NCBI RefSeq assembly: GCF_000281045.1
Contig: NW_008246075.1
Location: 243,476 to 307,475 of the forward strand
Direction: 5' to 3'
Origin: Saprolegnia diclina VS20
Taxonomy: Eukaryota > Oomycota > Saprolegniomycetes > Saprolegniales > Saprolegniaceae
DNA: 64,000 nt
The notes under the pieces were generated by a model that worked only from the letters and a program-made list of their open reading frames with translations, ran no database searches and was not told the DNA's origin. Shown here one piece after another: positions 45,627 to 54,320 of this stretch (within the stretch, counting starts at the first letter, position 1; each line of letters starts with the position of its first letter). The position numbers and the translations under genes were made by a program.

Positions 45627-47177
45627 TCATAGTTGCGCGGTCGAAGTGACGCTTGGTACAATGAGGTCTTTGCACCGCAGTCGTCGCTTGGCCACAACAT
45701 AAGTTCCTATCCAGGCCACGACAGCAAGAAGGAGCCACGAGTAAGCAAAGAGAAGCGTCTTGGTGAGTCCCGGTGTATCTAAAACGCAGGCGGGGTCCAA
45801 GGCCAACGCGCCATCGGGCAGAACGACGCTGCCACAGCGAGGCGCCCAGCGGTCTTTGAGCGCACCCAGCACGATTGGCGACGGCACATCGCCGAGCACA
45901 TGCAGCACCAACGTATTCAGTCCCATGGCGAACCCTCGGCGCGCGCGTGACACGCTGAGGAGAATCACCAAGGTCGTTGCCGCCTGGGCCGCAAAGAGGG
46001 CAAAGAGTCCGAGGCCCTGGAGGAGAAAGAAAGCCCACGGCGTTGCGAGGTACGCCATAGACAAGAAGAGGCATCCAGTACCGGCCACGAGGAAAACGAG
46101 CATCTGCATCGCGGCCATGAAGACGCGAAACGGCGCGTCGTCGGGGCGGGCGACACAGCTGCGATCGAGGAGAACGCCGCCGACGGGCGACCCGAGGACT
46201 CCGGTCACGACCACAAGCGCACCAAAGACGGTGGGAGCTGTCGCGGCATCCAAGAGCCCATACCCGATGAGGATCGACGGTGCGAATGCGCCAAGGCCCG
46301 CAATCGTAAACGCAAAGGCGGCGAGACCGAGACTTGCGCTGACGAAGAGCGGGTCGTGCACGATCGCAAGCACTTCTGCGCAGAGCGGCGTCGGAGCTGT
46401 GCTGTGCGTCTCTTGCAAGAGAAGCCCGTCATCCTCGTCGCCGTCGACTGTCATTGCTTCGTCACACGCAGCACCGGCGTCCGAGCGCCGCGGTGTCAGC
46501 TCAATGTCTGTGATGTCGGCGGTGACGCCCGAGACCATGAGGTCATCGTCGTCGTGTTGGCACTTGGGAACGATGGCCCGGAGCGGGTGGTTGAACTCGG
46601 GCGGGATCCACGCCCAGCACATATAGGCGAGCGGCAACATGGCAACGCCAAGTGCGTAGAATGCGACGTCCCACCCGAGCGTCTGCGCCATGATCGAGCC
46701 ATACGAGTACCCAATCGCGGTGCCGGCCGGCATGCCAGCGTAGAAGCAGCCGAGCCAGAGAGTCCGGCGGCTACGCGGCGCGAATTCATCAATAAACGCT
46801 GGCGTCGTAGCGTGGAACGAAGACTCGCCAATGCCCGAGAGGAGGCGGCCGACGAGGAGAAGGAGGAAGCTGTCGCACGGCTTGGCCAGGCCACACAAGA
46901 AAAGCGCGCCCACCCAGACAAAGAGCCCAATGGCCGCGAGCACGAACGGCCGGCGCGTCATGGAGAGGTACCCAAAGACGCAGATCGAGATCGAGTACGA
47001 TGCGATAAAGGCCGACGCGAGCAGACCGACGTAGACGCTGACGTGGGACGGCGCGACGCCATACGACGCTTGGACGAACGCCTGAAACTCGATCGGCGCG
47101 CCGGGAATGACTCCCCGGTCGATAAAGTTGAGCAAGTTGATCGCGCAGAGGAGGCCAAACACGTGCGCAGCGTGCAT
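45627..47177 (-). CDS. MFS transporter, spinster (SPNS)-like
   Basis: A single exon of 516 residues with twelve predicted helices. The first reads FGLLCAINLLNFIDRGVIPG, which matches spinster-family proteins (sphingolipid or lysolipid transporters). GRLLSGIGESSFHATTPAFI in helix 4-5 and SPVGGVLLDRS after helix 8 are MFS signature positions. The central loop (residues 205-270) is long and acidic. It likely sits in an endolysosomal or plasma membrane; the substrate is inferred only from family. Confidence 0.88.
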   Translation of the reverse strand: MHAAHVFGLLCAINLLNFIDRGVIPGAPIEFQAFVQASYGVAPSHVSVYVGLLASAFIASYSISICVFGYLSMTRRPFVLAAIGLFVWVGALFLCGLAKPCDSFLLLLVGRLLSGIGESSFHATTPAFIDEFAPRSRRTLWLGCFYAGMPAGTAIGYSYGSIMAQTLGWDVAFYALGVAMLPLAYMCWAWIPPEFNHPLRAIVPKCQHDDDDLMVSGVTADITDIELTPRRSDAGAACDEAMTVDGDEDDGLLLQETHSTAPTPLCAEVLAIVHDPLFVSASLGLAAFAFTIAGLGAFAPSILIGYGLLDAATAPTVFGALVVVTGVLGSPVGGVLLDRSCVARPDDAPFRVFMAAMQMLVFLVAGTGCLFLSMAYLATPWAFFLLQGLGLFALFAAQAATTLVILLSVSRARRGFAMGLNTLVLHVLGDVPSPIVLGALKDRWAPRCGSVVLPDGALALDPACVLDTPGLTKTLLFAYSWLLLAVVAWIGTYVVAKRRLRCKDLIVPSVTSTAQL

Positions 47178-47678
47178 CGCACTGCGTGGTCGCGCTGGCT
47201 TGAGGAGTGGCTCGGCGAGGTCCAGTGCTGCTGCACTCGCTCACTGGCGACAAGATCGCGGCAGAGTGATGGTCCTATCGATTTGATGACGCGATCAATT
47301 TTCAGATTTGTGCGAGGACGACTGGGCTTCTGACGCCGCCGCGCCGCACGACAACGCGGTAGCATCAGAGCACGTAATACTGCAGTCCAACTGGTTTCTT
47401 GTTAAAGTATACCAAAGTGGTTATCAAAGTCGCCCAGAAATCTGGCTTGTTGAAGCTGCGGCGGTACCGTAGTATGCAGATCTGTCTGGTCTGGCACAGC
47501 CCACCAGCGCCGTCTCTGGGGCTCGGCAAGAAAGATTTGTCTCCACTATAGACATCGCATGTGTCTCCACTCTAGACATCGCATGCAATAGGCCGGGATT
47601 GAGTACTGGGATGCGCAACGACGACAGTACACACACAATTACACCATCACAGTTACCGACGAGATGCAACCTTCGCGA
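47178..47678. other. Spacer between transporter promoter and HAD-like gene end
   Basis: No gene is recognised. A short direct repeat (CTCCACT.TAGACATCGCATG) occurs at about 47540-47585. Confidence 0.5.
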
Positions 47679-48302
47679 CTAAAGCACCATGTCGAGCGCG
47701 GACGTGTGGTGCGCGACGACGCCGAGGAGGCCGCTGCCCATGAGCTGGAGCTGGTGGCAAGCTTCGTCGACGGTCGGCGACGGTCGGGCACTGCACACGA
47801 CCTTGTTGACGACGAGGTCGCGGTACGCCATGCGGAAGCACGTCTCGCGCAGATGCGGGAGGCCGAGCACCGCCAGCGTGCTCTGGGGCGCAAACATGCT
47901 CGTCGAGATGCCGAGATGGTTGGCGCAGATGACGTCGAGGGGGTTGTGGCCGTCGTTGCCAGCGACGACGCGGACGTCGGTCGAAAGAAAGAGGCTCATG
48001 CATTGCGGCAGGTACGTCTGGCACAGCGACTGCGTGTCGTTCGTCGAGTCGCAGACGACGAAGACGGGGCCCATTGCGCGCGCCTGCGTGAGGAGCGCTA
48101 CTATGTACGTGTCGAGGACCGCGAGCTGCTGGCGCAGCACCGGATGCTGGAGCTGGTTCGGGTGGATCGCAAGCGTCTGGTGCAGCCACGTCGAGGGACA
48201 CAGAAAGTTGTCCCAGCCAAAGACAAAGGCCGTGCGCGGAGGCGTGTTAATCGGCGCCATCGCCGTCGGCAACGCCGCCATGTTGGACATCGATACTTGC
48301 AT
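47679..48302 (-). CDS. HAD-like protein with degenerate active site
   Basis: A single exon of 207 residues. The region FVFGWDNFLCPSTWLHQ aligns with the oomycete/diatom HAD-type family whose motif I is DWDDTLLPSSWL. Here the nucleophile Asp is Gly (GWDNF) and the Thr is Phe, so phosphatase chemistry should be lost. The helix LRQQLAVLDTYIVALLTQA and the strand GPVFVVCDSTND correspond to the family's next elements. The remainder is conserved in outline (HRETCFRMAYRDL-type helix). It may be a pseudoenzyme or a relaxed paralogue. The ATG at 48302 is the first in frame. Confidence 0.7.
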   Translation of the reverse strand: MQVSMSNMAALPTAMAPINTPPRTAFVFGWDNFLCPSTWLHQTLAIHPNQLQHPVLRQQLAVLDTYIVALLTQARAMGPVFVVCDSTNDTQSLCQTYLPQCMSLFLSTDVRVVAGNDGHNPLDVICANHLGISTSMFAPQSTLAVLGLPHLRETCFRMAYRDLVVNKVVCSARPSPTVDEACHQLQLMGSGLLGVVAHHTSALDMVL

Positions 48303-48776
48303 CGTAGTGGGTGGTATGGGAGGATCGGCAGTCGACTTTGGAAATGACGAAGAAGATCGCCAGTTCGATTGTTACCATCACTCTCGACGATTGGGCCAAT
48401 GTTGGTGGCCGACCCACTGAAGGTCCAGATCCTGTGCCACCCTGGGCGCGCGACCGTGTGCCTCATGATTGCACCTCGACTAGGTACAGGCTGGCGACGC
48501 TACGCTAATAGAGGTACTCCACAGCAGCGCGGATCGGCTTCAGTTGGCTCCTTCCTCGCACGACGTCCGCCATAGCCACCACGATCCGTGTTCGACTGCA
48601 TGCCATTGTTACGGGCGTTCATTTGAAGCATGGTACCACCCATCAAAGCGATTCTGCTCAACCAACGACGCAGACAGTTGCTGCGCACCGCAGGTCTACG
48701 TCAACGAAAGGAATGCCAAGGCCAGTGTGCGACGCAAATCCAGGCGTGTTGCTTGCAGCGTCGAGGCCGAGCGTTC
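48303..48776. other. Spacer
   Basis: No gene is recognised. The short frames seen lack domains. An alternative C-terminal exon of the SAP/AT-hook gene cannot be excluded. Confidence 0.45.
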
Positions 48777-50028
48777 CTACTCGAGCGAAGCCAATTTGCG
48801 GAAAAACGTGCGCCACGCCGGTGTCAAAGTCCCAAGCGCGGGGGCTGGCGGCAGACCCACAGGAGGCAGTGCGCTTGGCGTCTTTCGCGCGCGCTTCTGG
48901 GGGGTTGCGGACGGGTCTTTGCGCGGGCGGCCTCGCTTGCGTTTGACGTCGGCCGCTGGACGCTGCTATTGATTCCACACTCGTCATCAACTTGGCTTGT
49001 AGTTCATGAGGTGTACCTGTGCTTCTTGCGCTGCGACGGCCAAGGATCGTTTACTTTGCTTCTTGGGCTTGGGTTGCGCAACGTTCAAGCGGGTGCTTGA
49101 TCGGCGCGCGGTTATCGTTTCAGGCGGCGGGCTCGGTTTGGCAACGACAAGTGGTTGCATCGGCTTCTATGCGCTCACGTCAGTGCGTTGCGTGGCGGTA
49201 TTGGTGCAACCTTGATCGGTGGCTCTGCGTGCCAGCCTTCAAGGTCCAGAGTCGTCGTCGCCGTGGGCATCTTCTACGCCCAGCGCCTGTTCGTTGGCTG
49301 GGTGTCGCCAAAGACGTACCGCCGCTGTGGCCGGACTCGCTGTCGATCGTGGCAGCGGAGAGAGAGGCGCCTAGGAGCATGTGGAAAGGACGTCTCTTCA
49401 ACGCGAGCGTGCCCTACCTCGGGTGGCGCAATGACAACAACAAGGTGCGCGCGGAACATGGAAGACAAATCTTCATACATCTAGCCAAAAGCTATGAGTC
49501 GGCGCACATGCTACGTAAATCCCTACCTCTGGATCGAGGATGTTGAGGCCGTCCATCCCGTCGGCCAGGACCGTGTCCCAGTACGCTTGCTGAACAGTGT
49601 CTGGCCGACGCTGTCATCGCGCCAAATGATACGCAGCACGTGTAGGCAATCGTACCGTGTGCTGAGTAGGCGTGGCAGTCGTCGCTGGCGGCTCGGGCGG
49701 CGTGCACTACCATGGTGATCGAATCGGGTTCAAGCCGGCAGCACAGGCATACCGGCGGTGATGGCGTCGTCTGGCTCATGCCGCCGGATTCCTGGTTTGG
49801 CGGCTCCTCGATCTCGTCTTCGATGTCGCTCTCTTCGGCGCTGGAGCTCGCTGGTGTCGGCGCATCGACCACCACGCAGCCGTCGACGCTCGGCGCTTCC
49901 GGCAGGCGATAATGCTGGTGCAAGGTGCTCAAGACGTCGCTCTTCGTGCCCGAGCTGGGCAGCTGTAACGCCTTACAAAGCTTGCGCAGATCCGGCGTGG
50001 ACATGTCGAGCAGGGCCGCGTCGCGCAT
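48777..50028 (-). CDS. SAP-domain and AT-hook DNA-binding protein
   Basis: Seven exons (50028-49656, 49600-49527, 49480-49418, 49370-49320, 49273-49211, 49166-49017, 48965-48777) sum to 320 codons plus stop, with introns of 44-55 nt and all phases consistent. A SAP motif lies at residues 8-40 (STPDLRKLCKALQLPSSGTK), which binds AT-rich or scaffold DNA. An acidic stretch follows (AEESDIEDEIEEPP). The C-terminal third is basic with an AT-hook (KRKRGRPRKDP) and a second Lys/Arg cluster. It is therefore probably a chromatin protein. Individual exons are short and easily missed; the model rests on frame continuity and the end domains. Confidence 0.75.
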
Positions 50029-50213
50029 GCTCGTCGCTCGCAAGTTCAACCCGGCAAGCAACAAGATACTGTGAAAATGACGAACCGGGTAGCTGCGATA
50101 CTGGAATTTTAGCCAATGAAAACGCGTTGTGGACGATCGCAACAGACCATCGCACCAAGGCGAGACCACAACCCTCGCGTACTTGTCTGCCCGTTTGTCT
50201 CGAGAGGTATATA

Positions 50214-50771
50214 TTACAATCGCAGGAGCGTGTCGTTAATGTACTCTCTCAGCTCCTGCGGCGGCATCAACATGTCGGGTGCCTGCTCAAACAGCTCTTG
50301 CAGCCAACTCTCGTCGTCCATGGGCGTGCTATCGTCGATCGCAAGGAGCGGTTCGGGCATGGCAGGCGACATCGCATTGGCATCTCGAGCACGATGGCGC
50401 CAGCATGCGCCGGCTCGCCGCGCGGGCGTATCGCAGTTGTCGCTGACGCATTTCCGCGCTGCGTGGCGAGGACAGAGCTGTCCCGCGGTCGCGGTCTCGA
50501 CGCAGTCGACAGCAACACATACGTTGGGGCGCTTGGCCTGGAGGCTGTGGCGGCAGCAGTAGCGCCCCGAGCGCGCGTTCGATTTGCAGCCTGGCGAGGC
50601 GCATCGGTGCCGGCCGCCGTGCGAGACGCAGAGCTGGCGGGCGTACACTTGGTTGCGGCAGTCGTGGATCCGGCACACGGCGCGGCTTCGGTGGGCGACG
50701 CACTTGACCGAGTTGGGACGCGGCGGCAGCGCGCAGCCTTCAAAGATGCAGCAGTCGCTTGTCGTCGTCAT
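50214..50771 (-). CDS. Cys/His-repeat (WRKY19-like) zinc protein
   Basis: A single exon of 185 residues. Five tandem modules have the spacing C-x4-C-x9-10-C-x2-H: CIFEGC, CRIHDC, CASPGC, CVAVDC and CVSDNC, each closed by C..H. This is the small zinc module seen in many copies in oomycete proteins annotated as WRKY19-like. The C-terminal 60 residues are acidic and hydrophobic (DDESWLQELFEQAPDMLM), like a transactivation region, so it is probably a transcription regulator. A TATATA run lies within 20 bp upstream of the ATG. Confidence 0.8.
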   Translation of the reverse strand: MTTTSDCCIFEGCALPPRPNSVKCVAHRSRAVCRIHDCRNQVYARQLCVSHGGRHRCASPGCKSNARSGRYCCRHSLQAKRPNVCVAVDCVETATAGQLCPRHAARKCVSDNCDTPARRAGACWRHRARDANAMSPAMPEPLLAIDDSTPMDDESWLQELFEQAPDMLMPPQELREYINDTLLRL

Positions 50772-51148
50772 GACTACGAATATATACGAATGTGTGCTCG
50801 GGAGTGAAAAATCCAAACTGCGCAGATCGAAGCAACTTCTCATACACGAGTGCAACGTTGGACTCACAAGCCAATGGAACTCTAAGATTTCACCAACCAT
50901 GGCTTGCCGCGATCAGTTCCAAATGACGGTGATGGCTTCCCGCGCAAACATGCTGCCTCGACGACGACTTGTTCGACGCTCCTCGCGCGACTGCATGCAG
51001 GCGCCTTGTCACGACACAAAGACTCCTGTTCGTCTCTGATACGGTTGTAGTGGCTGTCTGCACGTGTAGATGTCGACGCGTCGCACCCAAGGTCGGGGAA
51101 TATTTGATTGCAACGGGATACAAAATTTGTGGATCCATCACAGTTGGA

Positions 51149-51674
51149 NNNNNNNNNNNNNNNNNNNNNNNNNNNNNNNNNNNNNNNNNNNNNNNNNNNN
51201 NNNNNNNNNNNNNNNNNNNNNNNNNNNNNNNNNNNNNNNNNNNNNNNNNNNNNNNNNNNNNNNNNNNNNNNNNNNNNNNNNNNNNNNNNNNNNNNNNNNN
51301 NNNNNNNNNNNNNNNNNNNNNNNNNNNNNNNNNNNNNNNNNNNNNNNNNNNNNNNNNNNNNNNNNNNNNNNNNNNNNNNNNNNNNNNNNNNNNNNNNNNN
51401 NNNNNNNNNNNNNNNNNNNNNNNNNNNNNNNNNNNNNNNNNNNNNNNNNNNNNNNNNNNNNNNNNNNNNNNNNNNNNNNNNNNNNNNNNNNNNNNNNNNN
51501 NNNNNNNNNNNNNNNNNNNNNNNNNNNNNNNNNNNNNNNNNNNNNNNNNNNNNNNNNNNNNNNNNNNNNNNNNNNNNNNNNNNNNNNNNNNNNNNNNNNN
51601 NNNNNNNNNNNNNNNNNNNNNNNNNNNNNNNNNNNNNNNNNNNNNNNNNNNNNNNNNNNNNNNNNNNNNNNNNN
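51149..51674. other. Assembly gap, 526 N
   Basis: An unbroken run of N. The true length and content are unknown. Confidence 0.99.
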
Positions 51675-52218
51675 TCACCACCGCACAATCCTGTCATGTC
51701 CCTTGCACGTGAATTGTGGCGCTGAATCGCAAGCTGCAGTCCCGATGACGGCCGAGGCGGTTGTGATGATCCAGGCTGGACCATGTGCGCGCGCCGTTGT
51801 TGCAGGGAGTGTCCATCGATGAGGACCTACACTCTTGCAGTATCCTGCCGGATACCTCCCGTCTCATCGTCAGGAATATCTAGGATACACGTCGAACACC
51901 GCAGACGATCGCAAGTTCGTCGCGAGCCACAGCAAGTACAAGTATTAGTAGCAAGGTCGTTAATAGTGAGCACGAGCAGCTCACCGTGCTGTACCTGTGA
52001 CGTCAAAGCGAAACAGTCTTCAGTCTATTGACCACATGCAGCACACAGTCTCGTCCTTGCAGCGTCCTGAGATGGATGCAGACTGTATGCCTCTTAGCAT
52101 CGATGACTCGGCATGCAGAACCAACGTCCATGTTATGGACGCTTGATAGCTCATATGGCACTGCCAAGCGATGACGACGGTGCGTGCAGGATGAAATCCG
52201 AACGGTTCGCTGGGTTGG

Positions 52219-52230
52219 GTATCCGGATAC
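52219..52230. promoter_or_regulatory. GTATCCGGATAC palindrome before TMEM256-like gene
   Basis: A perfect 12-bp palindrome, 25 bp before the ATG. It is one of several related elements in this window. Confidence 0.5.
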
Positions 52231-52254
52231 GAGGACTCACTTTGCATTTTCAGC

Positions 52255-52717
52255 ATGAGCTCCAAAGCCGTTGCGTTGGCGTCGACGTCGATCTGGTGGA
52301 AGGTGGGCGCGGTCTCGGGCGCGACCGCGGTTCTCCTCGGTGCGTCTCTAGCGTGCGGGTAGCGGTGCTGACTCACGACCGAGTAGGTGCGTTCGGTGCC
52401 CATGGCCTCAAGAACCGCGTCACGGACCCGAAGCTCCTCAAGACTTGGGACACTGGCGCCCACTACCACTTGGTGCACTCGCTTGCGCTCCTTGCCGTGC
52501 CCTTCTCGCGTCGCCCCAACCTCGCGGGCGGCCTCATCTCGAGTGGCATCGTCTTCTTTTCGGGCAGCCTCTATGCTATCGTGCTCACGGACCAGAAGAG
52601 CCTCGGCATGATTACGGTAAAACATCATCATCGCTCCCACCTTGTTCATCGCTCTATCCTACGTAGCCCATGGGCGGCCTCATGTTTGTCGCTGGCTGGC
52701 TCTCGTTGCTGCTGTAA
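52255..52717 (+). CDS. TMEM256/DUF423 family membrane protein
   Basis: Three exons (52255-52339, 52387-52616, 52667-52717; introns 47 and 50 nt) encode 121 residues, the usual family length. Signature segments are LLGAFGAHGLK at the first helix, DTGAHYHLVHSLALLAVPFS, LISSGIVFFSGSLYAIVLT and the end PMGGLMFVAGWLSLLL. There are four hydrophobic helices. The family is widespread in bacteria (YgdD) and eukaryotes; its function is not established. Confidence 0.92.
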
Positions 52718-52859
52718 GAAGCGTCCCCCAGCGTGGCTTCACGTGTGGCATCAAGCACAACATTGACATCCACTGTTTGTTTCTCCTACGCATCGCTCTT
52801 TTGCATTTGAGAGCTTGGCAGCTTGGAGGCAGTGCAAGCTGGGATAGAAGCAAAAACGA

Positions 52860-53808
52860 CTAGCTATCCAAGTCTAGTTTTAGTCGCTGGAGTCGTTGCA
52901 GGGCGACTTTTTCTTCCTCGACATGGGACCGCGCGACGTTCTCGGCAGCATGCACCCGCCATCGCAAGAGCTATACGTTCTTAGTTGACATTTGCTGCAG
53001 AGTGAAAGGACGGACCTGGAATGCAGCTTTCTTTTCGTGAAATTCGGCATGGAGGTCGGCCACGAGCTGCCGGTCTCGGTCATTCTCATACGCGCGCAGT
53101 CCCTGCTTCTACATGCCGTGTGAGCTTCGCCATGTCGTCCTGTGCGCGATGACCACGGGGCTTCGCTTCGGGCTATTGGGTGCTTTTCGAGTCACTTTGA
53201 CGTCGCGAAGCTGTTTGAGTGGCGACCGTTCAAGCTTTGCCTCGGCTTTGGTATCATCATGGCTGTGCACCGGACTCGGTAGTGTCTGCAAAACCGGGCG
53301 GGTGTCCTGTTGGATCATCTCGTCTTGAAGCTCAGACGCCCCTTCGCCATCGGGCAGCACGCAAGGGCCGATCGCATGCGCTCTACCGTGCAGATATATA
53401 TGAGGCATCGCCTCACCACGCTGTCGCAAGTGTACGTCAAGGCAGCGATGGCCTCGTCGGCGGCGTTGCGAACCTCAAGGATGCACGCGCCAAGCCGAGA
53501 GAGTCCCTTGGACCGGCCGCCACCTGATTGCTCGTCCATCGTCGTGAGCGCGCAGTAAACGTCTTCCAGCATCCGCAACGCATTCTGCCAACGCTCGATG
53601 CCCCGTGGTTTGGTCTCGTAGAGCCTGTTGGACCACATGGGGCCGTGTCAACACAAGGTAGAAAGTACGTGTGGCGGTGGGGTACTTTGGCAACGGGCTT
53701 GACGACCGACGGAAGGTACGCGCCAAGGATGCCGCGCATGTTGTCGCTGTTCTTATGCGGCGCATTGGCGAAGAACCGACCGCGCTTCTCGCCTTCGTAG
53801 CTGCTCAT
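52860..53808 (-). CDS. Unknown protein with C-terminal coiled coil
   Basis: Five exons (53808-53669, 53624-53436, 53382-53157, 53108-53016, 52970-52860) total 252 codons plus stop with consistent phases. The middle is helical (RLGACILEVRNAADEAIAAL), followed by a Lys/Pro-rich linker (KVTRKAPNSPKRSP) and a C-terminal coiled coil (HVEEEKVALQRLQRLKLDLD). No known family is recognised. One intron (53109-53156) uses a GTGGTC donor, chosen because it removes an in-frame stop. Confidence 0.65.
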
Positions 53809-54320
53809 GGTGATGCGAAACGATGCGGAAACGGCTCACACGACAATGTGATACGAGTCACGATCGCAAATGCCAGAAGCTGACTCGACTGCACTAATTA
53901 GACTAGCCATAGAAGCCTTGCTATAGGTAATTGTAGGCTCATGCGCGCAATGGCACTGGAAGGAGGAGCGTAGGATCCTGCATACATGCTTCGTTGCAGA
54001 CCCTGCTGGTGACGGAAGCATGGAACCTTTGGGTTGACACTTGAAAAATCCCAAAATTATACCGGTAGGCTCGTGACTTGCACGGTCTCTTCTTACGTCG
54101 GGAGCTCGTTCATGGGTGCAGGGCGAAGCGATACCTTCGTGCCGGCTTGATTTGCGCGCGAAGCCGGGGGGTGTATCCGGCATCCGGATACAAGTCGACG
54201 CATCGCGGCGATTGGCTACAATTCAAATTTCGGAACATGGGCCAATGAGAGGGACGAAAACGAACAAATCTGGCGACGATACAAAAATCAAATCAAGGCC
54301 GATCAGGACCGCCGGAAGAG
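53809..54320. promoter_or_regulatory. Divergent spacer, CCAAT boxes and paired CCGGAT elements
   Basis: CCAAT boxes lie at 54211-54215 (minus) and 54242-54246 (plus), 75-110 bp before the CLASP ATG. GTATCCGG at 54173 and ATCCGGATAC at 54182 form a close pair. Confidence 0.55.

Larger units (their letters stand above)
50772..52254. other. Intergenic stretch including the assembly gap
   Basis: Outside the gap no gene is recognised. GCCGGATAC lies at 51848-51856 and a perfect GTATCCGGATAC at 52219-52230. A gene could be hidden in the gap. Confidence 0.5.

Noticed and set aside
51108-51725. Open frames running through the N gap
   Set aside because: They exist only because N was translated as unknown residues.
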